From the NCBI GenBank assembly GCA_028691515.1, contig JAQUZE010000001.1, positions 107,347-171,346 of the forward strand: a DNA stretch of 64,000 bases. Direction: 5' to 3'. The translations under genes were made by a program, and so were the position numbers. Below the pieces are notes generated by a model. The model saw only the letters and a list, made by a program, of their open reading frames with translations, made no database searches and had not been told where the DNA came from. This document shows positions 16,273 to 25,168 of this stretch, one piece after another (position 1 is the stretch's first letter; the number at the start of each line of letters is the position of its first letter). This DNA comes from Bacilli bacterium (GTDB lineage: Bacteria; Bacillota_I; Bacilli_A; ML615J-28; CAG-698).

Positions 16273-18705
16273 ATGAAAAGTGATATTTTTTACAGATTTG
16301 TATCAATTATATTTATTATAGTATCTTCTTTTATTCTAGTTTTCACATTTGTTGAAAAAGAAATTAATGTATATCTTACATATGCATCTATTTTTGTTTT
16401 GTCTGCAAGTTTAACTTTTATATTAATTATTAGCTTTAGTAATCGTAAAATTAAAAAAATGAAATGGCTTGAACAAAGACATAAATTATGGAACTCAATT
16501 TCTTATCGAGTTAGACAAGGTGGAGAAGCAGCTTTTAATGAACTTCCTATTGGAATAGTAGTTTTTAGCAATAAAAAAGTAATTCAATGGGCTAATAAAT
16601 TTGCACGTGAAATATTTTTAAGTCCTCTTGTTGATAGGAATATTGAAGTTATTAATCAAGATTTATTTTATAATTTAAATAATAATGAAATATTTGATAT
16701 AAATATTTATGGTAGAATATTTAGTTGTAAAGTTTTAAAAGAACAAAATATTATTTATTTTACTGATAAAACAGATATGAAAAAATTGGAATCTAAATAT
16801 CTAAATAGAACAATGGCTATGGGTATAATTAATTTAGATAATTTAACTCAAGCATTAGTTACTTTTGACGCTCAAAATAGAGCAGCACAAATAAGTAATA
16901 TTATTGGTATATTAAGCGCTTGGTGTAATGCACATCAAATATATTTAAAAGGATATAGTGAAACTCAATATTTGATATTAATGGATTATTCTCAGTTGCA
17001 AGAAGTGATTACTGAAGAATTTAAGGTACTAGATGAAATAAAGGGATATTGTTTAAAAGAAGATTTGCGCTCTTCTGCTTCGATTGGAATTGCTTGTATT
17101 GATTTAGGATATAATCAATTATTTGATATTGCAAAAAACATGTTAGATTTTGCATTGAATCGTGGTGGAAATCAATGTGTTGTTAATATAGATAATGATA
17201 TTAAATATTATGGTGGGAAAACTAATTCTTTTGAAAATAGATCACCAGTATATGTTAAAAGCAAAAGTGAAGAACTTCAAGAAATAATTAAAAAATATAA
17301 TAAAGTTTATGTAATGGCTCATATAGATGCAGATGCAGATGCTTTTGGAGCATGTCTTGCGATGTATAAATTTATTTTAGCTTTTGATAAAAAGGTCAAA
17401 ATTGTTTTAGATAAAGATAAAGTTGATGAGACGGTTTTAAGTATTTTAGAAATTATAGAGAAACAACATGTAGGTGTTTTAGAATATTTTATTAAACCTC
17501 ATGACGCTATTTCTCGAATAAGTAAAGAAGATTTACTAGTTATTGTTGATACACAAAATAGAAGATTATTACTTGATGAAAAATTATATAATAAGGCAAA
17601 TCATATAGCTATTATTGATCATCATAGACCAGGAGTAAGTCCTGTTGATAAACATGAATTTATGTATACATCAACTTCAGCATCATCAAGTGTAGAGTTA
17701 GTTGTTGAAATGTTTGAGTTTTTACAAGAAGATGTTGATGTAAGTAGTTCGGAAGCAACTTGGATGATTATGGGAATTATGGTTGATACTAATAACCTGT
17801 TATATCGTGCTAGTTATAGAACTTTTAATGTGTTATCTAGATTGCAAAAATATGGTGGTGAAATTCAAAAAGCTCATAAATTTCTAAGAGAAGATTATTT
17901 AGATTATGGAAAAAAATTAAAAGTATTATCTAATTTTAATGTTATTGATGAAAAATATGGAATCGCTGTTGTTGAAGACAAAGTTGTTGCAAGACAATTT
18001 CTTGCTAAAATTTCTGATGAAATATTAAGCATTAAAGATATTAAGGCTGCTTTTTGTATTGGAAATATTGATAAAAATTTAGTTGGAATTAGCGCAAGAA
18101 GTTTGGATGATACTAACGTTCAATTAGTAATGGAAGCTTTAGGCGGTGGAGGGCATTATAATAATGCTGCTTGTCAATTAAAAAATGTTTCTTTAACAGA
18201 AGCACAAGAAAAGTTAAAAGAAACGTTAAAAATTTTTGAAGAAAGGGAATCTAGTATTATGAAAATTATCTTAACAACTAATGTAAAAGGTAAAGGTAAA
18301 AAGGGTGATATTATTGAAATACCGCGAGGACATGCTAATTTTTTAATTAGAAGTGAGCAAGCGGTAATTGCATCTGCCGATAATATTAAAGAACTAGAGA
18401 AAAAAAGCCAAGAAGCCAAAAAAGAAGCAGAAGTTTTAGAGAATCAAATGAGAGAATTAAAAGAAGAAATAGAAAACAAGAACGTCTATATTAATGTAAG
18501 AGTTGGAAAAGAAGGAAAATTATTTGGTGCTGTTACAATGAAGATGATAGTTGAAGAGTATAAAAAACAGCATAATATAGCATTAGATAAAAGAAAAATA
18601 ATTTTTGAGGGAAATATTGATAGTGTAGGCACATTTGAAATACCAATTCAATTACATAAAGATATAAAAGCTAATTTAATAGTTCATGTAGTGGAGCAAC
18701 AATAA
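16273..18705 (+). CDS. gdpP-rplI: GdpP c-di-AMP phosphodiesterase fused to ribosomal protein bL9
   Basis: An 810-residue in-frame fusion. Residues 1-660 are GdpP (YybT): two membrane helices (about 9-28 and 32-55), a PAS domain (about 85-165), a degenerate GGDEF domain (about 176-312) and a DHH/DHHA1 phosphodiesterase. DHH residues are intact: H350, D354 and D356 in HIDADADAFGA, D426, D449-H450-H451, D505 and the GGGGH motif at 624-628. Residues 663-810 are a complete 148-residue L9, from MKIILTTNVKGKGKKGD through GHANFLI to its C-terminal domain. The join keeps L9's own Met (ATG at 18259) with AAAGGGA ten bases before it, so free L9 may also be made by internal initiation. In Bacillus gdpP and rplI are adjacent separate genes before dnaC, as here dnaB follows. 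Confidence 0.93.
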   Translation: MKSDIFYRFVSIIFIIVSSFILVFTFVEKEINVYLTYASIFVLSASLTFILIISFSNRKIKKMKWLEQRHKLWNSISYRVRQGGEAAFNELPIGIVVFSNKKVIQWANKFAREIFLSPLVDRNIEVINQDLFYNLNNNEIFDINIYGRIFSCKVLKEQNIIYFTDKTDMKKLESKYLNRTMAMGIINLDNLTQALVTFDAQNRAAQISNIIGILSAWCNAHQIYLKGYSETQYLILMDYSQLQEVITEEFKVLDEIKGYCLKEDLRSSASIGIACIDLGYNQLFDIAKNMLDFALNRGGNQCVVNIDNDIKYYGGKTNSFENRSPVYVKSKSEELQEIIKKYNKVYVMAHIDADADAFGACLAMYKFILAFDKKVKIVLDKDKVDETVLSILEIIEKQHVGVLEYFIKPHDAISRISKEDLLVIVDTQNRRLLLDEKLYNKANHIAIIDHHRPGVSPVDKHEFMYTSTSASSSVELVVEMFEFLQEDVDVSSSEATWMIMGIMVDTNNLLYRASYRTFNVLSRLQKYGGEIQKAHKFLREDYLDYGKKLKVLSNFNVIDEKYGIAVVEDKVVARQFLAKISDEILSIKDIKAAFCIGNIDKNLVGISARSLDDTNVQLVMEALGGGGHYNNAACQLKNVSLTEAQEKLKETLKIFEERESSIMKIILTTNVKGKGKKGDIIEIPRGHANFLIRSEQAVIASADNIKELEKKSQEAKKEAEVLENQMRELKEEIENKNVYINVRVGKEGKLFGAVTMKMIVEEYKKQHNIALDKRKIIFEGNIDSVGTFEIPIQLHKDIKANLIVHVVEQQ

Positions 18706-20036
18706 TGATGGATAAAAAGATGCCAAACAGCCTTGAGGCTGAACAATATATATTAGCCAATATTTTAATAAGCCCTAAAGAAGTAGCAGCAATTTTAAGC
18801 TCAGTAGAGCCAGATGATTTTTACTATGACAATCATAAAAAAATTATGACTGCTATTAAGTATTTATATGATAATAAACAAGATGTCAATTATACGAACA
18901 TAATTGAAGAATTAAAAAGGAAAAAAGAATTTGATGCTGTTGGTGGTCAAGAATATATTTTAGAGCTTGTTGATATTCTTCCTCAAGTTGTAGAATGGGA
19001 AAATTATGCTTCAGTTATTAAACAAAAATCAGTTTCTAGAGAGTTATATAATACATTAGGAGATTTATCTAAGGCTGTTTTGGATAATGATTTAACATTT
19101 GAAGACATTTTAGTTAAGACTGAAGATGATATTAAAAGAATTTTAAATAAAAGAAGAACAGCACAATTTTCAAAAATAGACAGTATTACTGATAATGTTA
19201 TTGATGTTATTGAAAAAAATAGCAAAAAAGAGAGTGAACTTATTGGTATTGATACTGGTTTTAAAGAATTAAATAGCAAAACTTTTGGGTTTAAAAATGG
19301 AGAATTAATTATTATTGCAGCTAGACCAGGAATAGGAAAATCTGCTTTGGCTTTAAATATTACATCTACTGCTTGTGAAGAGAAAAAAGCTGTTGCTTTT
19401 ATTTCTTTAGAGATGGGAACAACTCAATTAGTAATGCGTTTACTTAGTTCAAATTCTGGGATAGGTTTATCAAAAATAATAAGTGGAAAGTTAAATGAAT
19501 CAGATATAACTGCGCTTTATTTAACGCGATTAAAAATAGATAACTATGATCTTTACTTAGATGATAGTACTGTTACTGATATTAGTGAAATTATGGCTCA
19601 ATGTCGTGAATTGAAACGAAATAAAAAATTAGATATGGTTGTTGTAGATTATTTACAATTAATTGGCAAAAGAACTGCGAATAAAAACGCTAATAGAGCA
19701 GAATTGGTAGGCAGTATTTCTAGGTCATTAAAAATATTGGCAATGGAATTAGATATTCCTGTAATTGCTTTGTCGCAATTAAATCGTGAATCTATTAAAA
19801 GAGATGTTCCAAATTTAGCAGATTTGCGTGAATCAGGAAGTATTGAGCAAGATGCTGACATTGTTTTATTCTTGCATAAATCTAGTAAAGATTCAGATAG
19901 TTTAGAAACTAGAGCTCGATCTCACCGTGTTGAATTAATTATTGCAAAAAATAGACAAGGTGAAGTTGGGAATCTAAGCCTAACATTCCAAGAGCCAATT
20001 GTTAAGTTTATTGAAACAACCAAAAAATACAATTAA
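18705..20036 (+). CDS. dnaB: Replicative DNA helicase
   Basis: Hexameric RecA-fold helicase that unwinds DNA at the replication fork (DnaC in Bacillus naming). The N-terminal primase-interacting domain (residues 5-105: PNSLEAEQYILANIL) is followed by the motor domain with Walker A ARPGIGKSALAL (K212), Walker B MVVVDYLQL, the ALSQLNRE motif and the arginine-finger region IIAKNRQGEVG. The length of 443 is typical and no intein is present. The start ATG overlaps the stop of the upstream fusion gene by one base; a second ATG follows immediately at 18708 and could be used instead. Confidence 0.96.
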   Translation: MMDKKMPNSLEAEQYILANILISPKEVAAILSSVEPDDFYYDNHKKIMTAIKYLYDNKQDVNYTNIIEELKRKKEFDAVGGQEYILELVDILPQVVEWENYASVIKQKSVSRELYNTLGDLSKAVLDNDLTFEDILVKTEDDIKRILNKRRTAQFSKIDSITDNVIDVIEKNSKKESELIGIDTGFKELNSKTFGFKNGELIIIAARPGIGKSALALNITSTACEEKKAVAFISLEMGTTQLVMRLLSSNSGIGLSKIISGKLNESDITALYLTRLKIDNYDLYLDDSTVTDISEIMAQCRELKRNKKLDMVVVDYLQLIGKRTANKNANRAELVGSISRSLKILAMELDIPVIALSQLNRESIKRDVPNLADLRESGSIEQDADIVLFLHKSSKDSDSLETRARSHRVELIIAKNRQGEVGNLSLTFQEPIVKFIETTKKYN

Positions 20037-20047
20037 GGAGTATTAAT

Positions 20048-21115
20048 TTGTTAGAAAGATTAGAATTAATCGCAACTAGATATAAAGAAATTAATAGTTT
20101 ATTGACTAAACCTGAAATTTTAAGTGATATAAAAACAATGACTGCGCTTATGAAGGAATTGAAGGGTTTAGAAGAGACTGTTAATGTCTATAATAAATAT
20201 AAAAATATTAATGATGAAATTAAAGATTTATATGAAATGTTAGATAGTGATGAAGAAGAAATTGTTGAAATTGCAAGAAAAGAGTTAGATGAAGCAAAAG
20301 AACAAGTTGCGTTTTTAGAAGAAAAATTAAAAGTTTTATTAATTCCTGTTGATCCAAATGATGAGAAAAATGTTATTTTTGAAATTAGAGGTGCTGCAGG
20401 AGGAGATGAGGCAAATATTTTTGCTGGTGATCTTTTTAGAATGTATATGAAGTATGCAGAAGCAAAAGGTTGGAAAATAGAAATAATGACAGCAGAAGAA
20501 TCGGAAATGGGAGGGTTTTCTCAAGTCGAATTTATGATGAGAGGAGAAAATGTTTATTCTTTTTTGAAATACGAATCAGGAGCACACAGAGTTCAACGAG
20601 TTCCTGAAACAGAATCTTCTGGAAGAATTCATACTTCAACAGCTACTGTTTTAGTTATGCCTGAAGCAGAGGATGTTGATGTAGATTTTGATTTAAATGA
20701 TGTAAGAATAAATACTTATTGTTCTTCAGGACCTGGCGGTCAAAGTGTTAATACTACACGGTCTGCAGTTAGAGTTACTCATATTCCAACTGGTTTAGTT
20801 GCGCAATGTCAAGATGCAAAATCTCAACATGAAAACAAAGCAAATGCGTTAAAAGTTTTAAAAGCTAGACTTTATGATCAAGTTTTGCAAGAACGAGAGG
20901 AAGCTGAAGGTCAAGAAAGACAAACAAAGATGGGTAGTGGTGATCGAAGTGAAAAAATTAGGACATATAATTACCCTCAAAATCGTGTCACTGATCATCG
21001 GATAAATTTCACAATTCAACAACTTGACAGAGTAATGGAAGGAAAACTTGACCCAATTATTGAAGCTTTAATTACTGCTGATCAACGCAAGAAATTAGAT
21101 AATAAAGAAATTTAG
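20048..21115 (+). CDS. prfA: Peptide chain release factor 1
   Basis: Recognises UAA and UAG and triggers peptide release. The codon-recognition tripeptide is P-E-T at 186-188 (family PxT) and the catalytic GGQ is at 230-232 in GPGGQSVNTTRSAVR; the Gln of GGQ is the substrate of PrmC, encoded two genes downstream. The length of 355 residues is normal. The start is TTG at 20048 with AAGGAG upstream. Since TGA is used as a stop in this window, RF2 must be encoded elsewhere in the genome. Confidence 0.97.
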   Translation: MLERLELIATRYKEINSLLTKPEILSDIKTMTALMKELKGLEETVNVYNKYKNINDEIKDLYEMLDSDEEEIVEIARKELDEAKEQVAFLEEKLKVLLIPVDPNDEKNVIFEIRGAAGGDEANIFAGDLFRMYMKYAEAKGWKIEIMTAEESEMGGFSQVEFMMRGENVYSFLKYESGAHRVQRVPETESSGRIHTSTATVLVMPEAEDVDVDFDLNDVRINTYCSSGPGGQSVNTTRSAVRVTHIPTGLVAQCQDAKSQHENKANALKVLKARLYDQVLQEREEAEGQERQTKMGSGDRSEKIRTYNYPQNRVTDHRINFTIQQLDRVMEGKLDPIIEALITADQRKKLDNKEI

Positions 21116-21159
21116 TATAATCTCTTAGAAAAATATTGAGTAATTGAGGTGTTAAGAAT

Positions 21160-21594
21160 ATGATATGTTCTGCAACGATTAAAGATATTGAAACAATTTC
21201 GAAAATGGCTCTAAAAATGTGGGAAGATCATACTATTGAAGAATTATTAATTGAATTTGAAAATATTCTTAAAAATAAAGATAGTGTTGTTTATATATAT
21301 TATTTTAAGGATAATCCTGTGGGGTTTGCTCATTGTCAATTACGAAGAGATTATGTTGAAGGAACACACACACCTGTTGTTGCCTATTTAGAAGGTATCT
21401 ATATTGATAAAAATCATAGACGAAAAGGTTATGCAAAGGATCTTTTCTTAATGTGTGAAAAATGGGCTAGACAAAAAGGATGTATTGAATTAGCAAGTGA
21501 TTGTGAAATAGATAATGAAGTTAGTTTTGATTTTCATCAAAGTGTCGGTTTTGAAGAAGTCAACAGAATAATTTGTTTTAGAAAAGAAATATAA
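21160..21594 (+). CDS. AAC(6')-like GNAT acetyltransferase
   Basis: A 144-residue acetyltransferase of the GNAT superfamily whose sequence closely follows the aminoglycoside 6'-N-acetyltransferase AAC(6')-I family: LRRDYVEGT, YLEGIYIDKNHRRKGYA (acetyl-CoA loop RRKGYA), CIELASDCEIDN, and the C-terminal HQSVGFEEVNRIICFRK. Such enzymes acetylate the 6'-amino group of drugs such as kanamycin and tobramycin, though chromosomal members may have other natural substrates. It lies between prfA and prmC, two genes normally adjacent. It has its own GAGGTG ribosome binding site, and no mobile element is nearby. Confidence 0.8.
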   Translation: MICSATIKDIETISKMALKMWEDHTIEELLIEFENILKNKDSVVYIYYFKDNPVGFAHCQLRRDYVEGTHTPVVAYLEGIYIDKNHRRKGYAKDLFLMCEKWARQKGCIELASDCEIDNEVSFDFHQSVGFEEVNRIICFRKEI

Positions 21595-21595
21595 T

Positions 21596-22414
21596 ATGAC
21601 GTATTATGAATTATTAAGAAAATATAGATTAGAAGCACAAAAAACAGGAAAAGAAAAAGAAGCAATTGATTTTTTAGTTTTAAACTCACTTAATTTGTCT
21701 AAGGCAGAATTAATTTTAAAATATTCTGAAAGTGTTATAAATGAAGGTTCATTAATTAATTTGTTTCAGGATTATTTATATAATAATATTCCTGTACAAT
21801 ATATAATTGGTCATACTTATTTCTATGGATTAAAATTTAAGGTAAATAAACATGTATTAATTCCAAGATTTGATAGTGAAATTTTAATTGAATGTATATT
21901 TAAGAATTTAGATTTAAATAAAAATTACACAATTTTAGATATTGGGACAGGTTCTGGCGCTTTATCAATTGTCATAAAAAAATATTTTCCAAATACAGTT
22001 ATTGATGCTATAGATATTTCTAGTAAGGCTATAGAACTTGCAAAAGAAAATAGTAAAATAAATAATGTAGATATTAATTTTTTTGAAAGTGATATTTTTA
22101 GTAACATTAATAAAAAATATGATATAGTTATATCTAATCCTCCATATATTAGTGTGGATGAAGAGTTAAGTCCGGAGGTAAAACAAGAACCACACATTGC
22201 TTTATATGCTAATTACAACGGACTTTATTTTTATGAAGAAATATTGAAAAATATTAATAAATATTTGAATAAAAACTTTTATGTTTTTCTTGAAATAGGG
22301 TATACTCAAGCAAATGAAATAAAAAAAATTATAAAAAAGCGTTTGGGAATAGATGCAGAAGTTGTTAAAGACTTACAAGGATTAGATAGAGTAATAATAA
22401 TTAAAGAGGAATAA
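21596..22414 (+). CDS. prmC: Release factor glutamine-N5 methyltransferase
   Basis: Methylates the glutamine of the GGQ motif in release factors RF1 and RF2 using SAM. The 272-residue protein has the N-terminal helical domain (PVQYIIGHTYFYGLKF, VLIPRFDSE), the SAM-binding loop LDIGTGSGALSIV and the catalytic NPPYI motif. It starts one base after the stop of the acetyltransferase, with only a weak ribosome binding site, so coupled translation is likely. Confidence 0.96.
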   Translation: MTYYELLRKYRLEAQKTGKEKEAIDFLVLNSLNLSKAELILKYSESVINEGSLINLFQDYLYNNIPVQYIIGHTYFYGLKFKVNKHVLIPRFDSEILIECIFKNLDLNKNYTILDIGTGSGALSIVIKKYFPNTVIDAIDISSKAIELAKENSKINNVDINFFESDIFSNINKKYDIVISNPPYISVDEELSPEVKQEPHIALYANYNGLYFYEEILKNINKYLNKNFYVFLEIGYTQANEIKKIIKKRLGIDAEVVKDLQGLDRVIIIKEE

Positions 22415-22415
22415 A

Positions 22416-23375
22416 ATGAAAATACTAATGTTTATGATTTGCTCATTATTACTTGGGGTAACTCCCGCAAGTGAGAATAGAGAAAATTATTTAAATGAAA
22501 TAGATAAAGCTTATAATGAATATTCTTATCAGGAATATAGTAATGAATATTATAATATTATTATTGTAGAAGGAATTATAAATGACAAAGTTCATCAAGG
22601 AATTTTCTTTTTTAATGATGTTGCTCGAAGTTATAATTTGTATTTAATTAATACTGATAATAATCGTTTGTATTATCCAACACAAACTTCTAGAGGAGAT
22701 ATTTTTGCTCTCTCGTTATTATTGGATAAAGATGTTAATTATGAAATTTCTATTTTTAATAAAGATTTTATTCAACAATCTACTTTTTTTGAATTTTCAT
22801 TGAAACCAAAAACAATTGAGGAGATAAAGACTAGTGCTACTAATATTGGTCAAAATAAAGGTAGTGTTCCAATAGACTTAAAATTAGTAAAAAAACCTTT
22901 TACCATTAGTTCTGATGTTTTGCAAATATTAATTGCGTTTTTGATAGGAATAATTGGAGTTTGTGCTTTTGTTATATTTTATTATAAAAAAAGAGGCAAA
23001 GGAATGTTTGCTGCAGAGTATAAAAGTGAAAATGTGTTTAATTTTAAAGAATTTATTGAATCAAGTTCTTTTATTGAAGATACAAATAATACTGAAAGTA
23101 TTAAAAATGAATATCAAAAGGAAGATAATATTTCAAACCAATCTTTGGATTCAACAAAAGAAACTTACAAACGTTATTATAGAAACGTAGAAGAAGAATA
23201 TTCTGGGTTTGACATAAAAAAACATTTAAATTCTAAGAATTTATCATCTGAATATTCAAATCTTGATAGTATTGAAAAAAATAAAATAATGTTGGAATTA
23301 ATGACTTTAAAAAATAAAAATATCATTACTAATGATGATTATTTAGAAGAGACAATGAAATTATGGAAAGAATAA
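22416..23375 (+). CDS. Unknown secreted/membrane protein with one transmembrane helix
   Basis: Not recognised. The 319 residues begin with a likely signal sequence (MKILMFMICSLLLGVTPA), followed by an extracellular region of about 140 residues rich in Asn, Tyr and Asp, a membrane helix (about 169-191, VLQILIAFLIGIIGVCAFV) and a charged cytoplasmic tail. The last 40 residues (LELMTLKNKNIITNDDYLEE) resemble the short SHOCT motif often found at C-termini of membrane proteins. It starts one base after prmC and overlaps tsaC by 13, so it is expressed with translation-quality genes. In Bacillus this slot holds spoIIR, to which I see no similarity. Confidence 0.7.
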   Translation: MKILMFMICSLLLGVTPASENRENYLNEIDKAYNEYSYQEYSNEYYNIIIVEGIINDKVHQGIFFFNDVARSYNLYLINTDNNRLYYPTQTSRGDIFALSLLLDKDVNYEISIFNKDFIQQSTFFEFSLKPKTIEEIKTSATNIGQNKGSVPIDLKLVKKPFTISSDVLQILIAFLIGIIGVCAFVIFYYKKRGKGMFAAEYKSENVFNFKEFIESSSFIEDTNNTESIKNEYQKEDNISNQSLDSTKETYKRYYRNVEEEYSGFDIKKHLNSKNLSSEYSNLDSIEKNKIMLELMTLKNKNIITNDDYLEETMKLWKE

Positions 23376-23941
23376 GAGTAGTTGATTTTTTAAAATTTAA
23401 AAAATGTGATTTAAAAGGGAAAGTAATATGCTTTCCGACCGATACTGTTTATGGGTTTGGGGCAATGATTGATGATTCTTTTGGTATTGATAAAATATTT
23501 CAGATTAAAGGTCGAGATTTTGTTAAACCTCTTGCTAATTTAATTGGAAATATCCAAGATGTGTATAAATATGTTTCCGATATTCCTGATTATGTTATTG
23601 AGATAATTGAAAAATATTGGCCTGGTGCTCTGACAATTATTTTTAACAAAAGAAAAGAAGTTAATATAAAAAATAATATTGATACAATTAGTTTTAGAAT
23701 GCCAGATTCATTAGTTTGTTTATCGATATTAAAAAAATTTGGTCCTTTTGCTACAACATCTGTAAATAAAAGTGGGGAAAAAGAATTATCTAATTTAAAA
23801 GATATAGAAAATGAATTTAGTAATGTAATTGATTTTTTAATTATTGATGAAGTTAACTTATCTAATGTACCATCAACTGTAATTGATGTTACTAAAGATA
23901 AAATGGTTGTTATTAGAAAAGGAGGGGTGTTATTTGAATAA
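23363..23941 (+). CDS. tsaC: L-threonylcarbamoyladenylate synthase
   Basis: Makes threonylcarbamoyl-AMP from threonine, bicarbonate and ATP, the first step of the t6A37 modification of ANN-decoding tRNAs. The 192-residue protein is the short YrdC/TsaC form, lacking the C-terminal Sua5 domain. Motifs: CFPTDTVYGFGA, the substrate-binding KGRDFVKPLA, SFRMP, and TSVNKSGE with the final PSTVIDV. It overlaps the preceding gene by 13 bases and luxS by eight. Partner genes tsaB, tsaD and tsaE are not in the window. Confidence 0.94.
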   Translation: MERIRVVDFLKFKKCDLKGKVICFPTDTVYGFGAMIDDSFGIDKIFQIKGRDFVKPLANLIGNIQDVYKYVSDIPDYVIEIIEKYWPGALTIIFNKRKEVNIKNNIDTISFRMPDSLVCLSILKKFGPFATTSVNKSGEKELSNLKDIENEFSNVIDFLIIDEVNLSNVPSTVIDVTKDKMVVIRKGGVLFE

Positions 23942-24413
23942 GAAGATATCTTCTTTTACTGTAAATCACGAAGTTTTGCTTCCAGGATTATATGTATCTA
24001 GACAAGATAGGTTTAATAATGAATGGTTTACAACACTTGACTTACGAATGACTATTCCCAACAAAGATGAAGTTATGGAAACTAGTGGTATTCATACTCT
24101 TGAACATTTAGGGGCAACTTACTTAAGGAATAATATAAAATTTGGCGAAAAAATTTTATATTTTGGCCCTATGGGGTGTAGAACTGGGTTTTATTTAATT
24201 GTTTTTGGTAAATATGAATCTATTGATTTATTGGAAATTGTTAAAGAAATGTTTTATTTTATTACAAAATATTCAGGAAAGATTCCTGGTGTTAGTAGTA
24301 TAGAGTGTGGAAATTATTTAGATCATGATTTAGGTAAAGCAAAACAATATGCTTTAAATTATTTGAATATATTAAATAATATTAAACCTCAAAATTTAAA
24401 ATATATAAAATAG
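23934..24413 (+). CDS. luxS: S-ribosylhomocysteine lyase
   Basis: Cleaves S-ribosylhomocysteine to homocysteine and DPD, the precursor of autoinducer AI-2, in the activated methyl cycle. From the TTG at 23934 the protein has 159 residues. Metal ligands H54 and H58 (HTLEH, with catalytic Glu57), catalytic Cys82 (PMGCRTGF) and metal ligand Cys125 (ECGNYLDH) match Bacillus LuxS closely in position. I chose the TTG because GGAGGGG lies six bases upstream and the family N-terminus starts there; an ATG at 23883 is inside tsaC. The first codons overlap tsaC by eight bases. The Pfs nucleosidase that supplies its substrate is not in the window. Confidence 0.95.
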   Translation: MNKKISSFTVNHEVLLPGLYVSRQDRFNNEWFTTLDLRMTIPNKDEVMETSGIHTLEHLGATYLRNNIKFGEKILYFGPMGCRTGFYLIVFGKYESIDLLEIVKEMFYFITKYSGKIPGVSSIECGNYLDHDLGKAKQYALNYLNILNNIKPQNLKYIK

Positions 24414-24443
24414 ATATATTTTATAGTTATTGAACGGTGATTA

Positions 24444-24452
24444 TGTTATAAT
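24444..24452 (+). promoter_or_regulatory. Extended -10 promoter for upp
   Basis: TGTTATAAT, 34 bases before the upp start, without a good -35. AAGGAG at 24471 is the ribosome binding site. Confidence 0.55.
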
Positions 24453-24485
24453 AGTTTGTAATTAAACACAAAGGAGAATTAAATA

Positions 24486-25115
24486 ATGAACGGTAAATTA
24501 GTTATTTTTAATCATCCATTAATTCATCATAAACTAGGATTGATTCGTGATGAGAAAACGGGCACAAAAGATTTTCGCCAAACGGTATCAGAAATATCGA
24601 TGCTAATGGCTTATGAAGTTACAAGAGATTTGCCTACTGTAGAAGTAGAAATACAAACTCCAGTTGGAATTGCAAAATGTAAAGAACTTGAAAAACAAGT
24701 TGTTATTATTCCGATTTTAAGAGCTGGATTAGGAATGGTAGAAAGTATTTTAACTTTGATACCAACTGCTAAGGTAGGTCATGTGGGAGTTTTTAGAAAT
24801 GAAGAAACTTTGGAGCCTGAACAATATTATGCTAAGTTTCCGGATATTATTAAAGAAGCTACAGTGTTAGTTGTTGACCCAATGCTAGCTACTGGTGGTA
24901 GTGTATGTCATACTTTTAGATTATTAAAAGAAAAAGGTTGTAAAGACATATGTTATGTCGGTTTAGTCGGTGCACCTGAGGGAGTAAAAAGAGTACAAAA
25001 AGAATTTCCTGAAATAGATATCTTTTTAGCAGCATTGGATGAGAAACTAAATGAAAAAGGATACATTGTCCCTGGACTAGGCGATTGTGGAGACCGTTTG
25101 TACGGAACAAAATAA
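24486..25115 (+). CDS. upp: Uracil phosphoribosyltransferase
   Basis: Salvages uracil to UMP with PRPP. The 209 residues carry the PRPP-binding loop [12 protein letters not shown], the N-terminal [18 protein letters not shown] segment, PILRAGLGM and the C-terminal uracil-binding region [13 protein letters not shown]. The length is standard. In Bacillus upp lies immediately upstream of the F-type ATPase operon; here it is followed by a weak terminator and then the V-type ATPase operon. Confidence 0.97.
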   Translation: MNGKLVIFNHPLIHHKLGLIRDEKTGTKDFRQTVSEISMLMAYEVTRDLPTVEVEIQTPVGIAKCKELEKQVVIIPILRAGLGMVESILTLIPTAKVGHVGVFRNEETLEPEQYYAKFPDIIKEATVLVVDPMLATGGSVCHTFRLLKEKGCKDICYVGLVGAPEGVKRVQKEFPEIDIFLAALDEKLNEKGYIVPGLGDCGDRLYGTK

Positions 25116-25116
25116 C

Positions 25117-25138
25117 AGGGTGCAAAGGCACTCTTTTT
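25117..25138 (+). terminator. Probable terminator after upp
   Basis: A 7-bp stem with one G-T pair (AGGGTGC, loop AAAG, GCACTCT) followed by a short T-run. Weaker than others in the window. Confidence 0.5.
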
Positions 25139-25168
25139 AAATTATAAATAGAGAACGGTGGTGGTTAA

